Below are positions 1 to 7,869 of a stretch of 64,000 bases of DNA, piece by piece. The DNA is from DATLLJ01 sp965229885. GTDB taxonomy: Bacteria; Acidobacteriota; Vicinamibacteria; Vicinamibacterales; CAVVIG01. Under the pieces are notes generated by a model. It saw only the letters and a list, made by a program, of their open reading frames with translations, was not told the DNA's origin and did not search any database. Position 1 is the stretch's first letter. Each line of letters starts with the position of its first letter. Made by a program: the position numbers and the translations under genes. The stretch is from contig CBDDJX010000003.1 of the NCBI GenBank assembly GCA_965229885.1, positions 1,550,001-1,614,000 of the forward strand, given 5' to 3'.

Positions 1-1587
1 CCCGGTGCGCCTGCCTCGCGGGTCACGATCAGGTTGTCGCAGGCCGTTGCGCACCACGTGCGGAGCGATCGCAACAGGATCGTGATCGATTTGGATAGGC
101 CGACAGGGAGGCCGTACGTCCTGCCGGTGGCCGTCGCGCAGAACAATTTCCCAGGGGGCACGAGCGGATTGGCGCCCGATGCCATGAAGGCGCTCGAGAT
201 CGCCCAGCCGCCAGTGGTCAATCCGGCCACCGCGCTGTTGCAGCGGCAGCCCCCGGCACAGGCACCCGCCCAGGCTTCGTTGCCCCCGCAGTCACAGGGG
301 CAGAGCGCCGCCAACCAGGGTCCGACCCGGTTCACGGGGAATCCCATCAGCCTCGACTTTCAGGGCGCCGATCTGCGAGCCGTGCTTCGCAGCTTTGCGG
401 AGATCAGCAGCCTGAACGTCGTCATCGATCCCAATGTGCAGGGCACCGTGGACGTGATGCTTCGCGACGTGCCCTGGGACCAGGCGCTCGACATCATCCT
501 GCGCGCGAATAAGCTCGGATACTCGGTCGACGGCACGATCGTTCGGATCGCGCCGCTGACGACGCTGGCCAACAAAGAGAAGGAACGCGGCGACCTGGCG
601 CAGGCACAGTCCGATGCCGGACAGCTCTCGACGCTGACGCGCCAGCTCAGTTACTCGAAAGGCGACGAGATCGTCACGCTGCTGAAGGCCGCGAATGTGC
701 TCTCGAATCGCGGCACGGCGTCGGTCGATGTGCGGACGAACACGCTGATCATCACGGACCTGCAGGAACGGCTGACCAACGCGACCGATCTGATCAACAC
801 GATCGACAAAGCGCAGCCGCAGGTCGAGATCGAAGCGCGCATCGTGCAGACGAGCAAGAAGTACGCGCGTGCGCTGGGGATCCAGTGGGGATTTAACGGC
901 GCCGTCACGCCCGCGCTTGGCAACACGACGGGCCTGGCGTTCCCCAACAGCGGAACGCTGGGGGGACGAGTGGGCAGTGGGACCGCGACGCAGGGGCCCG
1001 GCAGCACGTCGACGGCGGTCAACCTCGCCGCGGCGAACGCGACAAGTGCGGTCGGGCTGCAGCTGGGGGCCGTCAACGGCGCATTCAACCTGGACATGGC
1101 GCTCACGGCGCTCGAGAACTCCGGGAACGGCCGCCTGTTGTCGACGCCGAAGGTCTCCACGTTAAATAACATCGCGGCGGAAATAACCCAGGGCGTGCAG
1201 ATTCCCATTCAGACGGCCACCAACAACACGGTGACGGTCTCGTTCAAGGACGCCGCGCTCACGTTGAAGGTGACCCCGCAGATTACGGCGTCCAACACGG
1301 TCATCATGCAGATCGCGCTCGAAAACGCGACGCCCGATTTCGCCCGACAGGTGAACGGGATCCCGCCGATCAATACCCAGCGCGCCATCACCACGGTACT
1401 CGTGCGAGACGGGCAGACGACGGTCATTGGCGGCATCTATACGAGTTCGTCGACCAGCACGCGAGATTCAACTCCCGGCCTGAGCAATATTCCGCTCCTC
1501 GGCTGGCTCTTCAAGCGCGATTCGACTACCGATGAGAACACGGAACTCCTGATCTTCATCACGCCACGAATCATCAGGAATTTATGA
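1..1587 (+). CDS. pilQ: Type IV pilus secretin PilQ, 5'-truncated by the window edge
   Basis: Outer-membrane secretin through which the type IV pilus passes. The frame is open from base 1, so the true start lies upstream; 528 residues are visible. The first ~30 residues (ending IVIDLDRPTGRPYVLP) look like the end of an AMIN domain. A Pro/Gln-rich linker follows, then an STN domain (ISLDFQGADLRAVLRSFAEI), an N1/secretin_N domain, and the C-terminal secretin barrel. The barrel carries VPI-type strands (QGVQIPIQT) and the closing signature SNIPLLGWLFKRD...ELLIFITPRII. The stop overlaps the ATG of the next gene by 4 bases. The pilMNOP genes would be expected just outside the window. Confidence 0.93.
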   Translation, partial: PGAPASRVTIRLSQAVAHHVRSDRNRIVIDLDRPTGRPYVLPVAVAQNNFPGGTSGLAPDAMKALEIAQPPVVNPATALLQRQPPAQAPAQASLPPQSQGQSAANQGPTRFTGNPISLDFQGADLRAVLRSFAEISSLNVVIDPNVQGTVDVMLRDVPWDQALDIILRANKLGYSVDGTIVRIAPLTTLANKEKERGDLAQAQSDAGQLSTLTRQLSYSKGDEIVTLLKAANVLSNRGTASVDVRTNTLIITDLQERLTNATDLINTIDKAQPQVEIEARIVQTSKKYARALGIQWGFNGAVTPALGNTTGLAFPNSGTLGGRVGSGTATQGPGSTSTAVNLAAANATSAVGLQLGAVNGAFNLDMALTALENSGNGRLLSTPKVSTLNNIAAEITQGVQIPIQTATNNTVTVSFKDAALTLKVTPQITASNTVIMQIALENATPDFARQVNGIPPINTQRAITTVLVRDGQTTVIGGIYTSSSTSTRDSTPGLSNIPLLGWLFKRDSTTDENTELLIFITPRIIRNL

Positions 1588-1901
1588 GCACGAAGTTGAT
1601 GCGAATCCAGACTCTGGCTCAGTGCGCCGCGATGGTGCTGCTCGCCGCCACGGCCACCTCGTGTGGCGATGTCGTCCAGTCGAGCCGGTCGCCGGTTATA
1701 CTGGTTGTCAGCTCGCTGCAGGCGACGCCGGGCAACGCGACCACGCTCGGCTCCACACTGTTATCCGACGTGGTCAACCTCGTGACGACAGGGTCCGGCT
1801 GCACCGTCGACGACCCATGTGAAACGGTCTTCAACGACAACGGCTCGGTGAGCCTGATTGGGGCCATGAAGGACGCGACCGTCTCGCCGACCACGAAATA
1901 A
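1584..1901 (+). CDS. Putative lipoprotein downstream of pilQ, N-terminal part (frameshifted)
   Basis: Begins with the ATGA overlap on the pilQ stop. The N-terminus has a basic head, a hydrophobic stretch and a possible lipobox (ATSC, Cys around residue 27), so the product is probably an outer-membrane or periplasmic lipoprotein. The frame closes at a TAA inside an AAA/TAATAG run. Removing one base there joins it smoothly to the next frame (…SPTTNNSVTITGYHVEYRR…), so this is most likely the first half of one ~209-residue protein. Function is unknown; position suggests it is translated with PilQ. The indel may be a real mutation or a sequencing error. Confidence 0.6.
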   Translation: MSTKLMRIQTLAQCAAMVLLAATATSCGDVVQSSRSPVILVVSSLQATPGNATTLGSTLLSDVVNLVTTGSGCTVDDPCETVFNDNGSVSLIGAMKDATVSPTTK

Positions 1902-1905
1902 TAGC

Positions 1906-2214
1906 GTGACCATTACCGGCTATCACGTCGAGTATCGAAGGACCGACGGCCGTAACACGCCCGGAGTCGACGTGCCGTTTGGGTTCGATGGAGGGGTGAC
2001 AGGACTGGTCATCCCCGGGGGAACCCCAACGACCATTGGATTCCTCATCGTCCGCCATGCGGCCAAGGAAGAATCGCCGCTCCTTCAGCTTAGAACGAGC
2101 CCCGACTCCGTCAGCACCATTGCCGATGTGACGTTCTACGGGCACGATGTGGTCGGGAACGACCTGAGCGCCACCGGGTCCATTCTGATCACCTTCGCCA
2201 ATTTCGGAGGCTAG
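1906..2214 (+). CDS. C-terminal part of the frameshifted lipoprotein after pilQ
   Basis: Continues the preceding frame after a one-base shift near 1896-1899. The segment (VTITGYHVEYRRTDGRN…) reads like a beta-sandwich domain and ends in a hydrophobic strand followed by NFGG. It has no signal peptide or ribosome binding site of its own, and its nominal GTG start lies only 4 bases after the upstream stop. It is better read as the second half of the same gene than as an independent gene. Function unknown. Confidence 0.5.
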   Translation: MTITGYHVEYRRTDGRNTPGVDVPFGFDGGVTGLVIPGGTPTTIGFLIVRHAAKEESPLLQLRTSPDSVSTIADVTFYGHDVVGNDLSATGSILITFANFGG

Positions 2215-2218
2215 CTTC

Positions 2219-2663
2219 ATGCGTCACAGGCTCGGCATCGTCATTCTCGCGGCGGCGGCGACCGCCGGCGGTTGCGTGGTCGATCAGGGCGCCCAGCCGA
2301 CGCCGACTGGTCCGTCAGGCCTCGCCCAGTCGATCAGCGTCACCGTGCACCCCGGCACCCTGCCTTAGGGGCCAGCAGTCCAGAGTGGTGATCGAAGCCC
2401 GTGACGAGAGTGGCAAGCCGCTGCCGAATCTTCACCTGTTTCTGGCCACAGACAAAGACAAGTCGTGCGGCACACTCTCGCTCTTTGAAGTCACCACTGG
2501 CGACAATGGCCAGGCGGAGGATGTTTACTTCACTGACCTATCGGCCTGCGACTTTGATTATCAGGTGACCATTAGCGCCACGCCAGTCGGGACAAACTTT
2601 CAAACTCAGCCGCCCTTTGGTTTCTGGGGCGCGAGCATCTGGGTGTGGTGGAAGGCCCGATAG
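2219..2663 (+). pseudogene. Second small lipoprotein with Ig-like domain, frameshifted
   Basis: ATG at 2219 starts a lipoprotein signal peptide (hydrophobic core then AGGC, Cys about residue 19). This frame stops at TAG 2366-2368 after 49 codons. An adjoining frame continues from about 2370 to 2663 with VVIEARDESGKPLPN…TTGDNGQAEDVYFT, a pattern seen in bacterial Ig-like/invasin-type domains. The total length (445 nt) is one base more than a multiple of three, as expected for a single insertion between 2360 and 2384. It is the second frameshifted gene in a row after pilQ. Either both are decaying or the assembly has indels here. Confidence 0.55.
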
Positions 2664-2698
2664 GGAATTAGCTGGCGTCGAACGTCCGCTCGATTGTA

Positions 2699-3517
2699 AT
2701 GGCCAACAATTCACGCATCGACGATCTGCGGCGTCGGGTCCAGAAGGATCCGGCGTCGATTGCGTTCGCCCAGCTGGCCGAAGAGTGCCGGCGCTCGGGG
2801 GAATTCCAGGAGGCGGTCGACACCTGCCGGGCGGGCCTCGAGATTCATCCCGGGTACCTGTCTGCCCGCGTGACGCTCGGACGCGCCCTCATCGAGCTCG
2901 GCCAGCTCGACGAGGCGAAGGTCGAGCTGTCGCGCGTGCTCGAGAGCGCGCCGGAGAACCTGGCGGGGCTCCGCGGGCTCGCCGAGGTCTATCACCGTCT
3001 CGGCGATCTCGCCGTGGCGCTGACGAAATACAGAGCGGCGCTACTGCTCGCCCGCAACGACCCGGATCTGGAGGAGACCATCGCCGACTTAGCTCGGCAG
3101 ATCGAACCGGCCAGACCAGCCGCAGCCGACGGGCTCACGCTGCAGCACATGCAGGACGAGCTGCTGAAACATGCGCCTCCGCGGCCAGATGGCGTGAAAA
3201 AATGGGCCGGGAGTCATTTGCCGCCTCCTGGCTGGGACCCAGAATCGGCCCAAACTCGGCGGCTTGGGGGACAGGTCTCGCCGGAGAAGACTCCCGTCCC
3301 CTTTTTGCCGGACGAGGCAGCGCCGGAACCTCAGAGCCCGCTCAGCAGGGAAAGCCCTGTTGCCCCTGCGATCTCAGCGGAGTCTGCGGTTGACGTGGTA
3401 CCGCCGCCGGATGGTACGCTGACAGCGAGTACTGACGACCGCGCGACGCGTACCGTCACCGCGCTCGAACAGTGGCTCGCCGTCATTCATGTCTCACGCG
3501 AAGATCGACACTCTTAA
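2699..3517 (+). CDS. TPR-repeat protein carrying a repeat-derived insert
   Basis: A 272-residue protein. Residues ~18-140 form three to four tetratricopeptide repeats (for example SARVTLGRALIELGQLDEAK), so it is probably a protein-protein interaction scaffold. There is no signal peptide or membrane segment. From residue ~167 to 203 the protein is encoded by a palindromic repeat (see 3197-3306) and is low in predicted structure. A Pro/Ala-rich tail follows. The end overlaps pepP by 29 bases, implying translational coupling. The specific role is not recognisable. Confidence 0.75.
   Translation: MANNSRIDDLRRRVQKDPASIAFAQLAEECRRSGEFQEAVDTCRAGLEIHPGYLSARVTLGRALIELGQLDEAKVELSRVLESAPENLAGLRGLAEVYHRLGDLAVALTKYRAALLLARNDPDLEETIADLARQIEPARPAAADGLTLQHMQDELLKHAPPRPDGVKKWAGSHLPPPGWDPESAQTRRLGGQVSPEKTPVPFLPDEAAPEPQSPLSRESPVAPAISAESAVDVVPPPDGTLTASTDDRATRTVTALEQWLAVIHVSREDRHS
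3197..3306. repeat. Inverted repeat (REP-like) inside the TPR gene
   Basis: Left arm 3197-3218 (core CCGGGAGTCATT) and right arm 3286-3306 (core GACTCCCGTCCCC, then TTTTT) are imperfect reverse complements, about 17 of 21 positions, flanking ~68 bases. A-run/T-run ends with a GGGAGTC core resemble extragenic palindromes. This copy is translated in frame as residues ~167-203 of the TPR protein. Confidence 0.6.
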
Positions 3518-4688
3518 ACGCCGCCAACAGGCAGTTCGCGCCACGCTCACCGAACAGCACCTCGAGGCACTGGTCGTGACGTCGCTGCCGAACATCCTCT
3601 ACCTGACGACCTTCACCGGCAGCTCAGCGATCGTGATTCTCACGGCCGATCGGCTCGAGTTGCTGACCGATTTTCGGTACCTCACCGCGGTTCGGGAACT
3701 GCAGCGGGAAGGCGTTGAGCTCGAGTTGACGATCGTCGAGGGTTCGTATGACGCGATGCTCGTGCAGCGTCTCGCGGCCATATCGCCAGGGCCGGTGGGG
3801 CCACCCCAGCGCGGCAGCCGCCCAGGGGACCTCGGCGCCCGCGTCGGCATCGAGGGCGCTCACCTGACGGTGGCCCGTCATCTCTGGATCACGACGTCGC
3901 TGGCGCAAGCCGCGAGCGGCTCTGTGGACGGCGTCAACAGCGTCACGCTCGTCCCGACCGAAGGGATTGTCGAGCGTGCGCGCGCGCGAAAGGACCGCGA
4001 CGAGATTGCGACGCTGCGCGAGGCCGCTCGGCGCCTGTCGATTGTCGCCGGCGGCGTGCTCACCGACGTCCGAGCCGGCATGACGGAGCAGGAATTGGCG
4101 CTGGCCATCGACTGGCGCATTCGGCAGGGCGGCTTCAGCCGGACGGCGTTTGATACGATTGTGGCAAGCGGACCCAACGCGGCGCTGCCTCACGCGCACC
4201 CTGGAGAGCGAAGGTTGCGCGAAGGCGACGTCGTCGTGCTGGACTTTGGCGGCGTTTACGCTTCATACTGCGTCGACCTGACCAGAACTGTGGCAATCGG
4301 GAAAGCGACCCCTCGTGCCCGTGAGGTGTACGGCGCAGTTCTCGAGGCGCACGATCGGGCCATCGCGTCGGTCCGCCCGGGCGCGTCCCGGCTGGACATC
4401 GATCAGGCCGCACGTGACACGCTCGGTCGCTACGGCCTGGCTGAGGCCTTCGGGCATAGCACCGGGCACGGCCTGGGGCTCGAGGTGCACGAGGATCCCC
4501 GCATCACGCGGCGACGGCCCGACGTCGATGCGCGCGACGAAGCGGTGGCGGCCGGCATGGTCTTCACCATCGAGCCGGGTGCGTATCTGCCTGGCTGGGG
4601 CGGTGTCCGTATCGAAGACGACGTGCTGGTGACGGCTGACGGCGTCGAAGTCTTGACCGACGTCACGACGGCGTTAATCGAGATCTGA
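3489..4688 (+). CDS. pepP: Xaa-Pro aminopeptidase / M24 metallopeptidase
   Basis: Cytosolic dimetal peptidase that removes N-terminal residues next to proline (creatinase/aminopeptidase P family), 399 residues. The creatinase N-terminal domain spans ~1-160 and the pita-bread catalytic domain ~165-399. Metal ligands are visible: D252 (LDFGG), D263 (CVDLTRT), H327 (STGHGLG), E362 (TIEPG) and E376 (RIEDD). Residues ~100-116 (Gly/Pro-rich) look like a repeat-encoded insertion. It is followed by accB-accC, an arrangement also common in Firmicutes, where efp usually lies between; efp is absent here. Confidence 0.92.
   Translation: MSHAKIDTLKRRQQAVRATLTEQHLEALVVTSLPNILYLTTFTGSSAIVILTADRLELLTDFRYLTAVRELQREGVELELTIVEGSYDAMLVQRLAAISPGPVGPPQRGSRPGDLGARVGIEGAHLTVARHLWITTSLAQAASGSVDGVNSVTLVPTEGIVERARARKDRDEIATLREAARRLSIVAGGVLTDVRAGMTEQELALAIDWRIRQGGFSRTAFDTIVASGPNAALPHAHPGERRLREGDVVVLDFGGVYASYCVDLTRTVAIGKATPRAREVYGAVLEAHDRAIASVRPGASRLDIDQAARDTLGRYGLAEAFGHSTGHGLGLEVHEDPRITRRRPDVDARDEAVAAGMVFTIEPGAYLPGWGGVRIEDDVLVTADGVEVLTDVTTALIEI
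3786..3838. repeat. GC-rich repeat in frame within pepP
   Basis: Shares the core CGCGGCAGCCGC and flanking GGGG/CCCC runs with the intergenic sequence at 8824-8886. It encodes about 17 Gly/Pro-rich residues (~100-116) in a stretch between two conserved parts of PepP. The relationship is by eye only. Confidence 0.4.
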
Positions 4689-4797
4689 GGATTTGAGAAT
4701 ATGAGCATCTTCGCGGTTTCGGTTCGCCAGCTCCTGAGCATCCTAGATCCTCAAGTCCTCAAATCCGCAAATCCTCAAGTCTTTGGATTCGCGATCA
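4687..4797. repeat. Intergenic AGGATTTGAGG-type repeat (copy 1)
   Basis: Fills the pepP-accB gap. It opens with GAGGATTTGAG and ends with repeated TCCTCAAATCC / TCCTCAAGTC units, so the two sides are complementary. It contains GGTTCGCCAG, also found in the 6690-6775 copy. The repeat even supplies the TGA stop of pepP. No promoter or gene was seen in it. Confidence 0.6.
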
Positions 4798-4801
4798 CAC
4801 T

Positions 4802-5305
4802 GTGATTATCAACGTCGAGCAGTTGAAGCAGATCCTCGATCTCGTGCGCGAGCACGACCTGTCGGAACTGGAGATCGAGCAGGAGGGTCTGAGAGTCAGG
4901 GTCCGGAAAGACGCGACCGGCGGCCTCGTGGTTCATCCGGCGGGCGCCGCAGGTGCTGATGTCGGGGCGCGAACCGCCGCGGCGGCGCGTGTCTTGTCCG
5001 GGGCGACGGCAGTAGGCTCGCCACCGTCGCCCGCACCCACAGGCGACGCCGGATCCGATATCGAGCTGGCGGTCGTCAAGTCGCCGATCGTCGGCACGTT
5101 CTACCGGTCCTCTGAGCCGGGAGCGTCTCCCTTCGTCGACATCGGCACGACGGTCAAGAAGGGACAAGTACTCTGCATCATCGAAGCGATGAAGCTGATG
5201 AACGAAATCGACTCCGAATACGACGGGGAGATCGTGAACATCTATGTCGAAGGCGGCCAGCCCGTTCAATACGGCGAACGGCTGTTTGCGATTCGCACAA
5301 GATAA
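4802..5305 (+). CDS. accB: Acetyl-CoA carboxylase biotin carboxyl carrier protein
   Basis: Carries the biotin that shuttles carboxyl groups between AccC and the carboxyltransferase in the first step of fatty acid synthesis. 167 residues, the usual AccB length. The N-terminal segment (EQLKQILDLVREHDLSELEI) is typical, followed by an Ala/Pro linker (~50-85) and a C-terminal biotinyl domain. The biotinylation lysine is K131 in IIEAMKLMNEI. The start is GTG at 4802. accC follows after 3 bases, so the two are co-transcribed. Confidence 0.95.
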   Translation: MIINVEQLKQILDLVREHDLSELEIEQEGLRVRVRKDATGGLVVHPAGAAGADVGARTAAAARVLSGATAVGSPPSPAPTGDAGSDIELAVVKSPIVGTFYRSSEPGASPFVDIGTTVKKGQVLCIIEAMKLMNEIDSEYDGEIVNIYVEGGQPVQYGERLFAIRTR

Positions 5306-5308
5306 TTG

Positions 5309-6679
5309 ATGTTTAAGAAGATCCTGATCGCGAACCGCGGCGAAGTCGCTCTGCGGGTCATCTACGCCTGCCGCGAGCTCGGCATCAAGACCGTCGCGGT
5401 GTATTCAGAGGCCGACGAGAACTCGCTGCACGTGCGGTTTGCGGACGAGGACGTGTGCATCGGCCCCGCCCGCAGCGCCGACAGCTATCTGAACGTGCCT
5501 GCCGTCATCAGCGCCGCCGAAATCACCGGTGCCGACGCCATTCATCCGGGCTACGGGTTCTTGTCGGAAAGCGCCTACCTTGCGGAGGTCTGCGAGGCGT
5601 GCCACATCAAGTTCATCGGACCAAGCCCCCAGGTCATCCGGCTGATGGGTGACAAGGCCCGTGCCCGCCGCGTCATGAAGAAGGCGGGCGTGCCGATTCT
5701 GCCCGGGAGCGATGGGCCGATCGAGTCCGAGGACAGAGCGCTCAAAGCGGCCAAGGACATCGGCTATCCGGTCATCATCAAGGCGACGGCGGGCGGCGGC
5801 GGCCGTGGGATGCGGGTCGTGCGCGCGGCAGGCCAGCTGACGCACGCCTTCAAGACCGCGCAGCGCGAGGCTGAAGTGGCGTTCGGCGTCGGCGACGTCT
5901 ACCTCGAGAAATACATCGAGTCGCCGCGGCACATCGAGTTCCAGATACTTGGCGATCAGCACGGAGCGGTGGTGCACCTCGGCGAGCGCGAATGCTCGAT
6001 TCAGCGCCGCCACCAGAAGCTGCTCGAGGAGTCGCCGTCGCCAGCCCTTAGCGAGAAGATGCGGCGCCGGATGGGCGCCATCGTGATCGACGCCGCCAAG
6101 GCCGTGCAGTACACGAACGCCGGGACGTTCGAGTTCCTCCTGGATCCGGACGGTCGCTTCTACTTCATGGAGGCAAATACCCGGCTGCAGGTCGAACATC
6201 CCGTCACCGAGATGGTCACCGGCGTCGACATCGTTAAGGAGCAGATTCGCATCGCGGCGGGTGAGCGGCTCGGTTTCAAGCAGAGCGACATCGTGTTTAC
6301 GGGGCACTCCATCGAATGCCGCGTCAATGCGGAAGACCCGGAGACGTTCGTGCCGTCGCCTGGCGTGATTCACGCGTTTAGCCTCCCCGGGGGTCCTGGC
6401 GTGCGCGTCGAGACGTTCGCGCACGCCGACTGCACGGTGTCGCCCTATTACGACTCGATGATCGCGAAGATCATCGTGCACGGTCGCGATCGCCAGGAAG
6501 CCATCGCGCGCATGAAGCGGACGCTCGAGATGACGGTCATCGAAGGCATCAACACCAGCATCCCGCTCCACCTGCGCATCCTCAGCGACGCCGATTTCAT
6601 CGTCGGCAAGCTCAGCACGTCGTTCATGGAACGCCTGCTGTCCCGCCCTACCCAGGGCCGCCTCGCTGAGGCGGTCTAG
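5309..6679 (+). CDS. accC: Acetyl-CoA carboxylase, biotin carboxylase subunit
   Basis: ATP-dependent carboxylation of biotin on AccB. 456 residues from the ATG at 5309 (a TTG sits just before it). Biotin carboxylase N-domain (KKILIANRGEVALRVIYA), ATP-grasp with the glycine-rich loop KATAGGGGRGM, the conserved catalytic stretch ERECSIQRRHQK, MEANTRLQVEHPVTE, and the C-terminal carboxylase domain (ECRVNAEDP). accA/accD are not in the window. Nothing unusual. Confidence 0.96.
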   Translation: MFKKILIANRGEVALRVIYACRELGIKTVAVYSEADENSLHVRFADEDVCIGPARSADSYLNVPAVISAAEITGADAIHPGYGFLSESAYLAEVCEACHIKFIGPSPQVIRLMGDKARARRVMKKAGVPILPGSDGPIESEDRALKAAKDIGYPVIIKATAGGGGRGMRVVRAAGQLTHAFKTAQREAEVAFGVGDVYLEKYIESPRHIEFQILGDQHGAVVHLGERECSIQRRHQKLLEESPSPALSEKMRRRMGAIVIDAAKAVQYTNAGTFEFLLDPDGRFYFMEANTRLQVEHPVTEMVTGVDIVKEQIRIAAGERLGFKQSDIVFTGHSIECRVNAEDPETFVPSPGVIHAFSLPGGPGVRVETFAHADCTVSPYYDSMIAKIIVHGRDRQEAIARMKRTLEMTVIEGINTSIPLHLRILSDADFIVGKLSTSFMERLLSRPTQGRLAEAV

Positions 6680-6689
6680 ATGACTCTCT

Positions 6690-6775
6690 TAATCTAAAGG
6701 AACTAGGGATTTGAGGAACTGGTTCGCCAACAGATCCTTGGATCTATGGATCCTCAGATCCTCACATTCACCTGC
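6690..6775. repeat. Intergenic AGGATTTGAGG-type repeat (copy 2)
   Basis: Between accC and thiE: GGGATTTGAGGAACT, GGTTCGCCAAC, then GGATCTATGGATCCTCAGATCCTCA. Same family as 4687-4797 and 9485-9605. It provides an in-frame ATG at 6746 upstream of thiE, which I take to be spurious. Confidence 0.6.
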
Positions 6776-7414
6776 ATGCGCGTCCTGTCACCGCTGATGG
6801 CCATCGTCGATGCCGACGTCGCCGCCCGCCTCGGCTGGACGATGACGGACCTGGCGGCCGCATACGTGAGTGGGGGCGCGTCACTCCTGCAGCTTCGAGC
6901 CAAGAAGGCGCCGAGCGGCTGGCTGCTCGGCATCGCGACGACGATCGTGGCGCTGGCGCATCGGGCCAACGCCACTGTCATCGTCAACGACCGCGCGGAT
7001 ATCGCCCGATTGAGCGGCGCGGACGGCGTGCACGTCGGGCAGGAGGATCTTGCGCCCGCGGCGGTCCGCCAGATTGTCGGCGCCGAGGCGATCGTCGGGC
7101 TGTCGACGCATGCGGCGGAACAGTTGGAGGCGGCGGTTCACGAACCGGTGACCTATGTTGCGATCGGGCCCGTGTTCGGTACCGATACCAAGATGACCGG
7201 CTACGGCAGCCTCGGCCTCGAAGCGGTTCGCCGCGCCGCCGCCCGCGCGGGCGAGTGGGGGGTGCCGCTGGTGGCGATTGGCGGCGTGACGCTGGAGACG
7301 GCGCCGGAGGTCATTCGCGCGGGGGCCAGCACCGTGGCCATCATCAGCGACCTGGTCGCCACGGGCGATCCGGCCGCCCGCGTTCGCGCGTATCTGGCGC
7401 GCCTCACGGTATAA
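6776..7414 (+). CDS. thiE: Thiamine-phosphate synthase
   Basis: Couples HMP-PP with the thiazole phosphate to make thiamine phosphate. 212 residues, a TIM-barrel of normal length. Motifs: LLQLRAKKA, VNDRADIA, DGVHVGQEDL, VGLSTHA, YVAIGPVFGT and AIGGVT. Start chosen at ATG 6776 (MRVLSPLMAIVD); an upstream in-frame ATG lies in a repeat. No other thiamine genes and no TPP riboswitch were seen nearby. Confidence 0.92.
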   Translation: MRVLSPLMAIVDADVAARLGWTMTDLAAAYVSGGASLLQLRAKKAPSGWLLGIATTIVALAHRANATVIVNDRADIARLSGADGVHVGQEDLAPAAVRQIVGAEAIVGLSTHAAEQLEAAVHEPVTYVAIGPVFGTDTKMTGYGSLGLEAVRRAAARAGEWGVPLVAIGGVTLETAPEVIRAGASTVAIISDLVATGDPAARVRAYLARLTV

Positions 7415-7415
7415 T
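7410..7415 (+). promoter_or_regulatory. Consensus -10 box upstream of the dead K+ channel gene
   Basis: TATAAT at 7410-7415, overlapping the thiE stop. Transcription would start about 7422, next to the GTG at 7426, so the ancestral channel mRNA may have been leaderless. No convincing -35 box. Confidence 0.4.
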
Positions 7416-7425
7416 CCGTCCGACC

Positions 7426-7803
7426 GTGACGGCGGCCCAAACGTGGTGAATACTGGCTTCGTCTTCTAAGGTTCGATCTTTGCCGCCGTCCTTCTGATCT
7501 TCATTGTCGTCGGCGGCACGATCGGCTACGTGCTGATCGAAGGGTGGAGCGCGTGGGACGCGTTCTACTCTACACGTGCACCTTGATGGTCTCCGTCATC
7601 GTCGAGGGCGGCCTGCCGAAACGTTTGCAGCGACGCCGGACCGCGCGTATGCTCGAAACGATCAAGGATCACTTCATCTATCTGCGGGTACGGCCGCATC
7701 GGGAGCCTCATCGCCAGCCAGTTTGGACGTCAGAACGTTCCGCTGGTGGTGCTCGGGCGTCCGGACACGCTGAAGCGGCTCGAAGTGGAGGCATCATGAT
7801 GTC
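7426..7803 (+). pseudogene. Remnant of a TrkA-type (RCK) potassium channel
   Basis: No single frame is open, but pieces in different frames match a two-TM potassium channel with a cytosolic RCK domain. They are AAVLLIFIVVGGTIGYVLIE then GWSAWDAFYST (first TM and pore entry), TLMVSVIVEGGLPKRLQRRR with RTARMLETIKDHFI (second TM end and linker), and CGYGRIGSLIASQF with VPLVVLGRPDTLKRLEVEA (start of the Rossmann fold). The selectivity filter (TVGYG) and most of the RCK domain are deleted, and at least two frameshifts are present. This accounts for the 455-base gap between thiE and folD. Confidence 0.75.
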
Positions 7804-7869
7804 ACGGGCGCCGATGCCTCGCCGCGGCTCTGCCTGGCCGCAGCGCTCCCTACCCGCAGGCGCTCCTTA

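Noticed and set aside
4721..4731. GGTTCGCCA resembling a tRNA T-loop (also at 6721)
   Set aside because: No cloverleaf, acceptor stem or anticodon arm could be built; the motif belongs to a dispersed repeat.
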